This document shows positions 8,600 through 17,798 of a stretch of 64,000 nt of DNA, one piece after another. The stretch lies in the NCBI RefSeq assembly GCF_035712445.1, contig NZ_DASTAT010000134.1, forward strand, positions 1 to 64,000. Direction: 5' to 3'. The notes beneath the pieces are model-generated. The model saw nothing but the letters and a program-made list of their open reading frames with translations, made no database searches and was not told where the DNA came from. The translations under genes and the position numbers were made by a program. The stretch comes from Oligoflexus sp. Its GTDB lineage: Bacteria > Bdellovibrionota_B > Oligoflexia > Oligoflexales > Oligoflexaceae. Each line of letters begins with the position of its first letter. The stretch's first letter is position 1.

Positions 8600-9450
8600 A
8601 GCCACTGCTCAGGGTAGAGGCGGATCACGGATTCGATGGAGTTCGCCATTTTCTGCGTCAGCTCAATTTCATCGCTTAGGCCATGATCAGCAGGAACGAT
8701 CAGCTTCTGGATTATTCTATATTGCAAAACCCCGGTCCGCATACAAAAAACCGCCAGGATCGGCGAACCCATGCGAATCGAGAGTTTCGCCGGACCGCTG
8801 ACGAACTCGGTAGGCTGGTCGAAGAATTGAACCACAGGACCCACCCGACCTTCAGGCTTCTGATCCATCACAAAACCAAGGCATTCGCCAGCTTTGAGGA
8901 TCTTCAGCATGTCCTTCAGCAGATTTCTGCTATCGGTCCAAAGCACCGCGGTATTCATGCGCTGCCGCAGATCATCGAGGATTATTGTCAGTTCAGGGAG
9001 CTTCGAGGGTTTGGCGAGGGCATTGAAGCGGCGTCCGCTCGCCCGCGCGGTATAACGGGCGACGAATTCCCAATTGCCAAGATGCGCCGTGACTATGATC
9101 AGCCCTTTGCCGGCGGCCATCAGTTCCTGCGTGCTTGCGGCAAGGCCATCCAGCCCTTCCACGACGACAGGATCTTTTTTCGAGAGATTGGCGCGCAGCG
9201 TTTCCATGAGCACGCACCACTGCGAGCGGAAGACCTGTTTTTGAAAGGATTGGGAGAAGGAGCTGTGAGGCGGCAGCGCATAGACGCGCTGCACGTTGCT
9301 GGCGATCAGCTTTTGATCACGTTTCAAAAAGCGCGCGCCCAAAAACCCCACGGCGCGCGAGGTCCATGGAATCCAGCCCGCGGGCACGGACGCGACCGTG
9401 CGGAGCACAGCTTTCAAAAGAACTGTGATCAGACGGGAACGAAAACTCAC
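8527..9450 (-). CDS. Lipid A acyltransferase, LpxL/HtrB family
   Basis: Inner-membrane-associated acyltransferase expected to transfer a secondary acyl chain from acyl-ACP to Kdo-lipid A. An N-terminal hydrophobic anchor is followed by the catalytic HX4E motif HLGNWE at about 122-127, then MDQKPE near 195 and the family-typical C-terminal YPEQWLWNYKRW. The length (307 aa) is normal. The start codon overlaps the lipA stop as ATGA (9447-9450), indicating translational coupling. The 3' end overlaps the membrane methyltransferase gene. Which acyl chain it adds cannot be read from sequence. Confidence 0.9.
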   Translation of the reverse strand: MSFRSRLITVLLKAVLRTVASVPAGWIPWTSRAVGFLGARFLKRDQKLIASNVQRVYALPPHSSFSQSFQKQVFRSQWCVLMETLRANLSKKDPVVVEGLDGLAASTQELMAAGKGLIIVTAHLGNWEFVARYTARASGRRFNALAKPSKLPELTIILDDLRQRMNTAVLWTDSRNLLKDMLKILKAGECLGFVMDQKPEGRVGPVVQFFDQPTEFVSGPAKLSIRMGSPILAVFCMRTGVLQYRIIQKLIVPADHGLSDEIELTQKMANSIESVIRLYPEQWLWNYKRWRPSVNPPVNVSSAPSSV

Positions 9451-10373
9451 GCGCGCTCCGCCCTTTTTTGCAAGGCTTTGGCGTAAAACTCATTGGCGCG
9501 ATACGACGAGCGTACCAAAGGCCCCGAGGCGCAGGTTAAAAAACCCAGCTCATCGGCGATGCGTGCCAGCTCATCAAACTGCTTCGGTTCCACGAATTCC
9601 TTGATGGCCAGATGCTTCTTGGACGGACGCATGTACTGACCGATGGTGAGGAAGTCGACCTGATGCTCACGCAGATCCTTGAGCGCCTGCACGACTTCTT
9701 CCATGGTTTCGCCAAGGCCCAGCATAAGAGCGCTTTTGGTGAAGACAGGATAGGGAGCGAGTTCTTTCACGCGCGCCAGAACCTGAAGCGACTGACGGTA
9801 CGAAGCCCGAGCATCCCGCACGCGCGGGGTCAGGCGCTCGACCGTTTCGATATTGTGCGCGAAGACTTCCATTTTCGCGCTCAGGACGACTTCGAGTGAA
9901 CTGTCCTTGCCCTGGAAATCACCGCCCAAAAATTCAAGCAGGGTTTCGGGAGACTTTTCCCGAATGGCCTCGAAGACCGATTTGATATGCGCCGCACCAC
10001 CGTCCGGCAGATCATCGCGGTCAACCATTGTCAAAACAGCATATTTAAGGCGCATCATGGCCACGCTCTGCGCGGTTTTTTCGCCTTCATGCGGGTCGAG
10101 CCAGCCGTTCGGATTGCCGGTTTTCACATTGCAAAAGCGGCAGCCACGGGTGCAGGTATCACCCAGGATCATGAATGTCGCTGTGTTGGTGGCCCAGCAT
10201 TCGTTAATATTCGGGCATTTGGCTTCTTCGCAGACCGTATAAAGGTTCTTGGAGCGCAGATCGCGCTTGATATCGAAGAAGACATCCCCGGTTGGGATTT
10301 TGGTTTTCAGCCATTCCGGCTTATTGATATGCAGAGGAGCTGGTTTTTGCACAGCATCGGCGTTGTCAGTCAC
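9447..10373 (-). CDS. lipA: Lipoyl synthase
   Basis: Radical SAM enzyme that inserts two sulphurs into octanoyl chains on E2 and GcvH proteins. Both cluster motifs are present: CEEAKCPNINECW for the auxiliary cluster (about residues 38-50) and CTRGCRFC for the radical SAM cluster (about 72-79). The C-terminal GPLVRSSYRA(N/D) end, needed for auxiliary cluster ligation, is present. 308 aa is the usual length. It is the first gene of a three-gene overlapping set with lpxL-type and ICMT-like genes. No lipB was seen in the window. Confidence 0.97.
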   Translation of the reverse strand: MTDNADAVQKPAPLHINKPEWLKTKIPTGDVFFDIKRDLRSKNLYTVCEEAKCPNINECWATNTATFMILGDTCTRGCRFCNVKTGNPNGWLDPHEGEKTAQSVAMMRLKYAVLTMVDRDDLPDGGAAHIKSVFEAIREKSPETLLEFLGGDFQGKDSSLEVVLSAKMEVFAHNIETVERLTPRVRDARASYRQSLQVLARVKELAPYPVFTKSALMLGLGETMEEVVQALKDLREHQVDFLTIGQYMRPSKKHLAIKEFVEPKQFDELARIADELGFLTCASGPLVRSSYRANEFYAKALQKRAERA

Positions 10374-10530
10374 GACGTAACCCCTTGATCATTGGGCTGC
10401 GGGCAGCGTTGGCACGAACAGCCGCACATTATCACTGAAGTCCAGCGATTGCCAGTGGAGGATGGTCGCCTTTTGGCTCATTCCATGTTAGAAGCTGTCC
10501 TCCCTGGTATTATCAAAGAGGAACCGTTTT

Positions 10531-11913
10531 ATGTCCAAATTTTCCCTGCCCACGAATCCGGATACGCTTCTGACCAGCAGACGCAGTTATTCCATCTGGG
10601 CAAAAACGGTAGCCAGCCTTGCCAAGACTCCAAGGAGCCTCGACCGTCCGCGGAATGAGGTTTCGGATCTCGATCTTACCGCCGCGGTGATTCCCGCCAT
10701 GCGGAAGGAAATCATCGAGCTTTGGGAAGCTTTCACACTGAATCGTTCGGAAGTTTCGCGCTACCTCATGGACCCAAAAAAGGAAGCGCTGACCTATTTG
10801 CTGGGCTTTCACCTTTCAAACCTTGCGCGTACGCAGGGGATGCTGAGGCGCACAGAGCATCGCATGGGATTGATCAGCTGGCTGCGGCAGCAGCCCCGCT
10901 CTCTGCACATCGAGGATCTCGGTTGCGGCACGGGTGCTCTGACGTTCGCGACGCTCGACCTTATTTTCCGCGATGAAAAGAAGATACCCTGCTCGATCGA
11001 GCTGGTGGATAAATCGAAGGCCTTCCTGGACGCTGCGACCCTGGGTCTACAGGAACTCAATCGCGAGGCCACCCTGGTCACCCGCCAGCAGCGTTTGGAT
11101 GAATATCTGAGCCGCGAAAGTCGCAAAGCGGACGAGGCGAACGAGAGCATAGTCTGGTATCAGCTCGGTTACGTTTGGAATGAAATCGCCCATAATCCGA
11201 AAACAGCACAGGCGATGCTTCGTCACCTGGCGCAGGGACTCCAGCAGGGTCGCCGTTTGATCACCTTGATCGAGCCGGCCACGCAGGATCTATCCCGCGC
11301 TGCCCAGCAGTTCCGTGATGAACTCTGCGCGATGGGCTATCAGGTTCTGTACCCCTGTCCGCACAGTTCCAATTGTCCGATGCTCGAACGAGCCCGCGAC
11401 TGGTGCTACAGTGAGTGGGAATGGCAGCAGCCGCCGCTGATGCAGAAAATTGATCGCATCCTGGATATCGACCGTCGTCGCCTCGGTGCTTCCGCTTATG
11501 TCTTTGCAAGTCCCGATATCGTCATGGCCCTTCGGACCATGAAAAATACCGACGGCCCGAGCGCGGTCGTGGTCGGCCGTCCTTTGGACGAGAAGGCCGG
11601 GCGTTCCAATACGCGGAAATTCAGCTATCTTCTGTGTACCGATGCGGGACTGGTGAAAGAGCCGGTGGATGCCGGCTCTGAGCGTCTGCGCGGGGTGGTT
11701 TGGAATCGTATGGAAAAGCCCAAGGTGACTCCGGTGAATGCACCGAAGAAACCTGATGAGCCGGCGAAGAAGGCGAAGGCTGGATCAAAGACTACCGGCA
11801 AGCCTCAGAAAACCGAGCCGGCGCCCAAATCAAAGACTATCGGCAAGCCTCAGAAAACCGAGCCGACGCAAAAATCAAAGACTGTCCGCAAGCCTCAGAA
11901 AACCCGCAAATGA
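10531..11913 (+). CDS. Rsm22/METTL17-like ribosomal small-subunit methyltransferase
   Basis: SAM-dependent methyltransferase-fold protein of the Rsm22 family, which in mitochondria associates with the small ribosomal subunit and carries an iron-sulphur cluster. The SAM-binding motif EDLGCGTGALTFA is at about 128-140. The family Cys signature is present as YPCPHSSNCPM followed by DWCYSEWEWQQPP (about 273-305). The last about 45 residues are a Lys/Pro-rich 15-residue tandem repeat (SKT-x-GKPQKTEP). The gene diverges from lipA with a 157-bp gap, and its 3' end overlaps rluA by 39 bp. Family assignment is strong; enzymatic activity is unproven even for many homologues. Confidence 0.85.
   Translation: MSKFSLPTNPDTLLTSRRSYSIWAKTVASLAKTPRSLDRPRNEVSDLDLTAAVIPAMRKEIIELWEAFTLNRSEVSRYLMDPKKEALTYLLGFHLSNLARTQGMLRRTEHRMGLISWLRQQPRSLHIEDLGCGTGALTFATLDLIFRDEKKIPCSIELVDKSKAFLDAATLGLQELNREATLVTRQQRLDEYLSRESRKADEANESIVWYQLGYVWNEIAHNPKTAQAMLRHLAQGLQQGRRLITLIEPATQDLSRAAQQFRDELCAMGYQVLYPCPHSSNCPMLERARDWCYSEWEWQQPPLMQKIDRILDIDRRRLGASAYVFASPDIVMALRTMKNTDGPSAVVVGRPLDEKAGRSNTRKFSYLLCTDAGLVKEPVDAGSERLRGVVWNRMEKPKVTPVNAPKKPDEPAKKAKAGSKTTGKPQKTEPAPKSKTIGKPQKTEPTQKSKTVRKPQKTRK
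11785..11911 (+). repeat. 45-bp tandem repeat, 2.8 copies
   Basis: Copies start at 11785, 11830 and 11875, each beginning tcaaagact and containing caagcctcagaaaac. On the plus strand they encode the 15-residue tail repeat of the Rsm22-like protein. The third copy starts exactly at the stop codon of the convergent rluA-type gene and contains its last about 12 codons in antisense. Confidence 0.9.
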
Positions 11914-12819
11914 TTCCGGATAAGGTGCGGTCACCTCCACAGGGGCCGCATCCTTGGTCGGTTGAAACCGAATGCTGGCCGCGTGAAGCAGCTGATGCGA
12001 AGCGGCCTGCAGAAGTTCATCCGGCAGCTTATGCCGTTTGCCTTCTCCATAAACCTTATCCCCGACAATGGGATGACCCGCTTCATCCAAATGCACGCGA
12101 ATCTGATGACTACGGCCTGTGATCGGGCGACAGGTGACGAGGGACACGCGGTGCTGCGGCCAAGCCTTGATCACTTCAAAATAAGTCTGCGATGACTTGC
12201 CGCCGGATTTAACGACCTTCACCTTGCCACTATTCGGCTGAATCGCACTCAGCATGCACTTCATTTCAAAAGCTTTCTCCACCACGCCCCACGCGATGGC
12301 ATGATAGGTCTTTTGAATCGTATGCTGGCGGAACTGGTCGGTAAGGAAAGTCATCGTGTCCTTGTTGGTCGCGATGACAAGAGCGCCCGTCGTATCCTTG
12401 TCGAGGCGGTGGACCAATTGCAGGTCCATTTCCTTGTGACCCATCTCGCCCAGTAATTTTTCGAGCAGCGGAATCACATGCAGAACAGCCTGATCACGAG
12501 TCGCCTGCGAGGGCAGGCCCGCGGGCTTGTTGATGATGATGATGTCGTTTTCGAAGTAAAGAATATCCTCGGGCTTCAGACTCAGGGCTTCTTTTTTGCC
12601 CGGCTCGAAGAGTTTTTCGTTATATTCCACATCAATACGATCGCCTTTGCCCACAGTTTTGGAGGCAATGCGGACCCGCTTTTTATTCACATAGGCGCCA
12701 CCCATATCGACAATGGCTTTGGCGCGGCGGCGGGAAAGACCAGGGATCGAATCGGAAATGGCTGCATCAAGACGCATGCCGTTCAAACGGTAACTGACCT
12801 GAATGGAATGCCTTTCCAT
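11875..12819 (-). CDS. RluA-family pseudouridine synthase
   Basis: Converts specific uridines in rRNA or tRNA to pseudouridine. An N-terminal S4-like RNA-binding domain (RLDAAISDSIPGLSRRRAK, about 14-32) is followed by the catalytic domain with VHRLDKDTTG at about 136-145, whose Asp is the nucleophile, and GRSHQIRVH near 240. I start at ATG 12819 because AAGGAG lies 10 bases upstream; a longer frame to 12870 has no RBS. The C-terminus is coded antisense to the third tail repeat of the Rsm22-like gene. Which position it modifies cannot be assigned. Confidence 0.92.
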   Translation of the reverse strand: MERHSIQVSYRLNGMRLDAAISDSIPGLSRRRAKAIVDMGGAYVNKKRVRIASKTVGKGDRIDVEYNEKLFEPGKKEALSLKPEDILYFENDIIIINKPAGLPSQATRDQAVLHVIPLLEKLLGEMGHKEMDLQLVHRLDKDTTGALVIATNKDTMTFLTDQFRQHTIQKTYHAIAWGVVEKAFEMKCMLSAIQPNSGKVKVVKSGGKSSQTYFEVIKAWPQHRVSLVTCRPITGRSHQIRVHLDEAGHPIVGDKVYGEGKRHKLPDELLQAASHQLLHAASIRFQPTKDAAPVEVTAPYPESFAGFLRLADSL

Positions 12820-12952
12820 GAAAACGAGACTCCTTGGTAATCCGGAATAAAGGGCAGCAAGTGTTATCATTCTGGCTGGGAATAGTCAAGTTTCTGGATT
12901 TTCAGGCGATCTTTCGGTAAAACCGAACGGATGAACCTTAATCGAGTCTGAC

Positions 12953-15493
12953 ATGTCCGTGTTTCCCATTGATCCTTTTCTCCATGATATCGCGGCCTCT
13001 TTGCAGAAAAACCCCGCTGTTCTTTTGAAGGCCGAGCCCGGTGCGGGTAAAACCACGCGGGTGCCGCAGGCCCTTCTGCAGAAGTTTCAGAGGATCCTCG
13101 TGGTCCAGCCGCGGCGCCTTGCGGCAAAGCTGGCGGCGGAGTGGGTGGCCGAACAGTCGGGCGGTCCCTGCGGACAGCTGGTCGGCTATCAGATTCGTTT
13201 GGAGAATAAAAGCAGCCCGGCCACGCGCCTGCTCTTCGTCACGGAAGGGGTTCTGACGCGTAAACTCCTGCAGGATCCTGAGCTGCGGGATTTTGATGTC
13301 GTGATCCTCGATGAGTTTCACGAAAGGCATATTCATACCGATATAGCGCTCGCTCTTCTGCGAAGTCTTCAGACCCGCCGTACGGACCTTAAGCTTTTGA
13401 TCATGTCGGCAACTCTCGACACAGGCGCGTTGGAACAGTATCTGGATGGAGCGCAGGTCTTCAATGTGCCGGGCCGCACCTTTCCTGTGGCCTTGGAATA
13501 TTTTCCGGGCGCGAGTCAGTCGTCTTTGGAGGAGCAGGTTTATTCGGCCACAGCGCGAATGCTGGAGGATGAACGCTGCGGCGGGAATATTCTCATCTTT
13601 CTGAGCGGACTTGCCGAGATTCAGCGCTGTACGGAAAGGCTGAAAAGCGGACTCGGTTCCCGTGCCGATTGGATTCCTTTGACGGCCGATCTTGCGGGAA
13701 ACTATCGTCTGCTTCTGCAGAACACTTCGGTTCCTAAAGTGGTGCTGGCTACGAACGTCGCGGAAACATCGGTGACCCTGCCCGGTATTCGCGGAGTCAT
13801 TGACACCGGCAAAGCCAAGGTTTCAGGATATGCTCCATGGAGCGGACTGCCGACCCTCGAAACGCAGAAGGTGAGCCAGGCGTCCTGTATTCAAAGAATG
13901 GGACGGGCAGGCCGTATTGCTCCGGGTATTTGCTATCGACTGTTCAGTGCGATTGATTTCAACGGTCGGCAGAAATTCACAGAGCCCGAGATCAAACGCA
14001 TTGATCTGTGTCAGACACTCTTGGAAGTGCAGGCGATCCAGCCTCATGAAAAGAAGGCCTGGGAAACGCTCCCCTGGTTTGAAGCGCCTGATGATGCGAT
14101 TTTGCAGCATAACCTTCAGCTTCTGCAGTCCCTGGGGGCCTTCGATGCCGCTGGGCATTTAACGGCTGATGGCCGTTTCATGGCTGATTTCCCGCTGCAT
14201 CCGCGTCTTGGCCGCATCATGCTGGAAGGCAGAAAGCAAGGGATACCTGGCGCTGCTTTGCTGGCAGCTCTTTTGATCGGTGAAGGGATGCTGCTGCGCG
14301 GTGATGAAAATGCGCGGGATCATCTGGACTGCGACGTCACCTATCAGATGGAACTTTTTTTACAGGCCATTCTGAAAAAACCTGGGGCGCGCCGTGATCT
14401 TGATTTTGCGAAGATGCAAAGGCTGCGGCAGCTCTATGACAATATGCGGCGCATCTGTGATGCAGAGCCGCTTCAGAATCTGGATCCTCTGGATGGCCCG
14501 CGCATTCGCAGAGCTATTTTTGCAGGATTTGCGGACCGGGTCGCGAAGTATCGACCCGCGGCGAGTCAGGCCGGGCATCGGAAGCAGCGGCATTTTAATT
14601 TCTGTCTGGGACGCGGAGCGGTGCTGAATGAGTCTTCGGTTGTTCGCGACCGCGAGTGGCTGGTGGCGATCGATGCGCGGGAGACTTTAAGCGAAGAGGC
14701 GGATACACAGCGCGGGCGGATTTTTGTGGCGTCGGCTGTCGAAACGTCGTGGCTTAAGGACGATCCTTTTCACCTCCTGCAGAATGCTCTTGATGTTCGT
14801 CTGGATGAAAAGACCGGCCGGGCGCGGAAGGTGACGAGCCTCAATTATGGTCGCCTCGTTCTGGAGGAGACGGTGGAGCAGGCTGATGCCGCCGCCATCG
14901 AGGAGCTGCTGCTCGGAACAGTGCGGCAGCGGTGGCCTGAGGCTTTTCCTGATCTTTCGGAATTTCATTCGTATCATAAAAAAGTCGAGATCCTCGACCG
15001 CCACAATTTTTCGCATAAACTGCCGCGTTTTGAAGGCGATATGCTGGAACTTCTGCTGGCGTACCTTTGTGAAGGCGCGCGATCCCTGGCCGATGTCACG
15101 GGCCGCAGCCTGCGGCAGGCGATCGAAGAGCAGCTGGATTATGATGACATTCTTCTTCTGCAGCAGCAGTGCCCGGATCACGTCAGCCTGAAGAACGGTA
15201 AAAAATTCCGCATTCATTATGAAGAGCCGGGCGAGCCCTGGATCGAAGGACGCATTCAGGAATTTTTCGGACAACCCGTGACGCCGCGTATTTGTTCCGA
15301 CCGTCAGCCGCTGCTTTTGAAACTCCTGGCCCCCAGCCGCCGACCCGCGCAAATTACCCAGGACCTTGCAGGATTTTGGCAGGGCAGCTATCACGAGGTG
15401 AAAAAGGAGCTGAAAAGACGCTATCCCAAGCATGCCTGGCCGGATGATCCGGTCAATGAAAAGCCTCCGGAGCCACGCCCGCGTCCTTCGTGA
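12953..15493 (+). CDS. hrpB: ATP-dependent helicase HrpB (DEAH/RHA family)
   Basis: DEAH-type RNA helicase; the bacterial HrpB role is poorly defined. Walker A GAGKTTRVP is at about 30-38, DEFHERH (motif II variant) near 120, SATLD near 151 and QRMGRAGR (motif VI) near 312. The HrpB-specific C-terminal region runs through DYDDILLLQQQCPDHVS to a Pro/Arg-rich end. At 846 aa it is close to the family length. It is divergent from rluA over 133 bp, with no strong RBS at the ATG. A striking 35-bp tandem repeat begins six bases after its stop. Confidence 0.95.
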   Translation: MSVFPIDPFLHDIAASLQKNPAVLLKAEPGAGKTTRVPQALLQKFQRILVVQPRRLAAKLAAEWVAEQSGGPCGQLVGYQIRLENKSSPATRLLFVTEGVLTRKLLQDPELRDFDVVILDEFHERHIHTDIALALLRSLQTRRTDLKLLIMSATLDTGALEQYLDGAQVFNVPGRTFPVALEYFPGASQSSLEEQVYSATARMLEDERCGGNILIFLSGLAEIQRCTERLKSGLGSRADWIPLTADLAGNYRLLLQNTSVPKVVLATNVAETSVTLPGIRGVIDTGKAKVSGYAPWSGLPTLETQKVSQASCIQRMGRAGRIAPGICYRLFSAIDFNGRQKFTEPEIKRIDLCQTLLEVQAIQPHEKKAWETLPWFEAPDDAILQHNLQLLQSLGAFDAAGHLTADGRFMADFPLHPRLGRIMLEGRKQGIPGAALLAALLIGEGMLLRGDENARDHLDCDVTYQMELFLQAILKKPGARRDLDFAKMQRLRQLYDNMRRICDAEPLQNLDPLDGPRIRRAIFAGFADRVAKYRPAASQAGHRKQRHFNFCLGRGAVLNESSVVRDREWLVAIDARETLSEEADTQRGRIFVASAVETSWLKDDPFHLLQNALDVRLDEKTGRARKVTSLNYGRLVLEETVEQADAAAIEELLLGTVRQRWPEAFPDLSEFHSYHKKVEILDRHNFSHKLPRFEGDMLELLLAYLCEGARSLADVTGRSLRQAIEEQLDYDDILLLQQQCPDHVSLKNGKKFRIHYEEPGEPWIEGRIQEFFGQPVTPRICSDRQPLLLKLLAPSRRPAQITQDLAGFWQGSYHEVKKELKRRYPKHAWPDDPVNEKPPEPRPRPS

Positions 15494-15499
15494 TGGGAT

Positions 15500-15623
15500 G
15501 GCTGTCCGCCTCCCGCAGACGCGCCCGCGTCCTAGGCTGTCCGCCTCCCGCAGACGCGCCCGCGTCCTAGGCTGTCCGCCTCCCGCAGACGCGCCCGCGT
15601 CCTAGGCTGTCCGCCTCCCGCAG
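15500..15623. repeat. Perfect 35-bp tandem repeat, 3.5 copies
   Basis: Identical units at 15500-15534, 15535-15569 and 15570-15604, plus the first 19 bp of a fourth at 15605-15623. Each unit contains a small inverted repeat GACGC/GCGTC. There are no spacers, so it is not a CRISPR. Perfect identity implies recent expansion or homogenisation. It lies in the hrpB-metG intergenic region. Confidence 0.97.
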
Positions 15624-15630
15624 TCATCTC

Positions 15631-15682
15631 TTTCACCTGAGCGCGGGTCTTCCCGACTCGCGGACGGCACTTTCACCTGAGC
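15631..15682. repeat. 12-bp direct repeat TTTCACCTGAGC
   Basis: TTTCACCTGAGC occurs at 15631-15642 and again at 15671-15682, a 40-bp period, about 90 bp upstream of metG. It could be an operator pair or the remnant of an older repeat. No known operator is recognised. Confidence 0.7.
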
Positions 15683-15774
15683 ATGGCACTTCTTTCCAGA
15701 TTCCTCTATAGTACCCGCCTGGCCGCAGGACTTATGTGGCGATGTGGCATATATGCTGGAAGGAGAGGTTTCGA

Positions 15775-17784
15775 ATGTCCGGAAAACGCAAAATAGTGAT
15801 CACAGCGGCGCTTCCCTATGCGAATGGCCCGGTTCATATCGGTCATTTGGTGGAACATTGCATGGTTGATTTCTGGGCGCGTTTCCAAAGGATGCGGGGC
15901 CACGACTGCTACTTCATCTGTGCCGATGATACCCACGGAACTCCGGTGATGGTCAACGCCCGTAAACAAGGCGTGACGCCTGAACAGTTGGTGGAAACCG
16001 CGCGCGTCGAACACGTGCGTGACCTCAATGGTTTTGAAATTCTTTATGACAACTACGGCTCGACCAACAGCGCGTCGAATAAAAAAATCTCGGATCGCAT
16101 TTTCCTCGCGCTCAAGGAAAAAGGTCATATCGAAACCAAAACCCTGCAGCAGGCCTACTGCGAACACGATAAAATGTTCCTGCCTGATCGTTTCGTCAAG
16201 GGCACCTGTCCCCGCTGCGGCACTCCCGATCAGTACGGCGACGGCTGCGAAGTCTGCAGTGCGGTCTATGGCACCGACGAACTGAAAAATCCCCGCTGTG
16301 TTCTTTGCGGCAACCCTCCGGTGCAAAGAGCCAGCGAGAATGTTTTCGTCAAGCTGAACGACTTCAAAAACTTTCTGAAGGAATGGGTTCCCGAGCACAA
16401 CAGCCAGGAGATCACCAAAAAGCTCAGCGAGTGGCTCAAGGACGATCTGCAGTCCTGGTGCATCTCGCGCGACAAACCGTATTTCGGCTTTGAAATCCCG
16501 GGCTATCCCGACAAGTTTTTCTATGTCTGGTTCGATGCGCCCATCGGTTACCTCGCATCACTCGACGACTATGCCCGCGCCCGCAGCAAGACCTTCGAGG
16601 ACTACTGGAATAGCCACGAGATCTATCACTGCATCGGCAAGGACATTATCTATCACCACAGCCTCTTCTGGCCTTCGATGCTGAAAGCGGCCGGCCTCAA
16701 CACACCGACCCAGGTGATGGTGCACGGCATGCTCCAGGTCAACGGCGCGAAGATGAGTAAATCACGCGGCACCAATATTTCGGCGGGAACCTATCTCAAG
16801 CATCTCGATCCGAATTATCTGCGCTATTACCTTGCATGCAAAATGTCCTCGTCGATCGACGACTTCGATTTGAACTTCGAAGACTTCGTCTCGCGCGTGA
16901 ATTCGGACCTGATCGGCAAGATCACCAACGTCGCCTCGCGCGGGGCCCAGATGCTGCAAAAACTCGGCGGGAAAATGGGTGCCCTGAGCGAAGAGGGCCG
17001 CGCCCTCGTGGTCCAGGCTCAGGCCCTGAGCGAGCAGATCGCCGCGCATTATGAAGAGCGTGATTTCTCGAAGGCCATCATCGCGATCCGTGGGATTGCC
17101 GATGAAGCCAACAAATATTTCGACAAGCACGAGCCCTGGAAACTGGTGAAAACGGACGAGGCCGCGACCATTCAGATCCTCACGGGGATTTTGAACCTCT
17201 TCCGCATCATGACGGTCTACCTGAAACCCGTGCTGCCCGGATACGCTGCAAAAGTGGAACGCCTCTTCCAGGAAGATGGCTATACCTGGAGCAGCGCGCA
17301 GCAGATACTCGAATTCCATGAAATCTCGCCCTATGAGCACCTCGCCAAACGCGTGGAGATGGCTCAGGTTCAGGGCATGCTTGAGGAAGCCAAAGCCCTG
17401 GCCGCGGCTTCGATGGAAAAATCCGCACCTTCAGGAGAAGCCGCCTTGAATCTTGCACCAACGATCGGCATCGACGATTTCCAGAAGATCGACCTTCGCG
17501 TCGTCAAGATCGTGGATGCCAAGAACGTGGAAGGCGCGGGCAAACTTCTGCAACTGACCCTTGATCTTGGTAACGGTGTCACGCGGAATGTTTTCTCGGG
17601 CATCAAATCCACCTATAAGCCCGAGGACCTGATCGGGAAAATGACGGTGATGGTGGCGAACCTCGCACCGCGCAAGATGAAGTTCGGTGTGAGTGAAGGC
17701 ATGGTCCTGGCTTCGGGTGATGGTGATAAACTCGCTGTCCTCTTTCCAGACAGCAACGCCGTTCCTGGTCAACGCATTAGCTAA
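15775..17784 (+). CDS. metG: Methionyl-tRNA synthetase
   Basis: Charges tRNA-Met with methionine. The HIGH motif (VHIGHL) is near residue 20 and KMSKSRGTN near 326. The zinc-binding knuckles are present as CPRCGTPDQYGDGCEVC followed by CVLCG (about 145-182). The C-terminal about 105 residues (from about 565) are an EMAPII/Trbp-like tRNA-binding domain, FQKIDLRVVKIVDA. I choose ATG 15775 because AGGAGAGG lies six bases upstream; an open frame back to 15736 lacks an RBS. It is followed 14 bp later by a SpoU methyltransferase gene. Confidence 0.97.
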   Translation: MSGKRKIVITAALPYANGPVHIGHLVEHCMVDFWARFQRMRGHDCYFICADDTHGTPVMVNARKQGVTPEQLVETARVEHVRDLNGFEILYDNYGSTNSASNKKISDRIFLALKEKGHIETKTLQQAYCEHDKMFLPDRFVKGTCPRCGTPDQYGDGCEVCSAVYGTDELKNPRCVLCGNPPVQRASENVFVKLNDFKNFLKEWVPEHNSQEITKKLSEWLKDDLQSWCISRDKPYFGFEIPGYPDKFFYVWFDAPIGYLASLDDYARARSKTFEDYWNSHEIYHCIGKDIIYHHSLFWPSMLKAAGLNTPTQVMVHGMLQVNGAKMSKSRGTNISAGTYLKHLDPNYLRYYLACKMSSSIDDFDLNFEDFVSRVNSDLIGKITNVASRGAQMLQKLGGKMGALSEEGRALVVQAQALSEQIAAHYEERDFSKAIIAIRGIADEANKYFDKHEPWKLVKTDEAATIQILTGILNLFRIMTVYLKPVLPGYAAKVERLFQEDGYTWSSAQQILEFHEISPYEHLAKRVEMAQVQGMLEEAKALAAASMEKSAPSGEAALNLAPTIGIDDFQKIDLRVVKIVDAKNVEGAGKLLQLTLDLGNGVTRNVFSGIKSTYKPEDLIGKMTVMVANLAPRKMKFGVSEGMVLASGDGDKLAVLFPDSNAVPGQRIS

Positions 17785-17798
17785 AGCAAAGGAGAGCC

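Noticed and set aside
15500..15623. CRISPR array
   Set aside because: The 35-bp units are directly adjacent without spacers and no cas gene is present.
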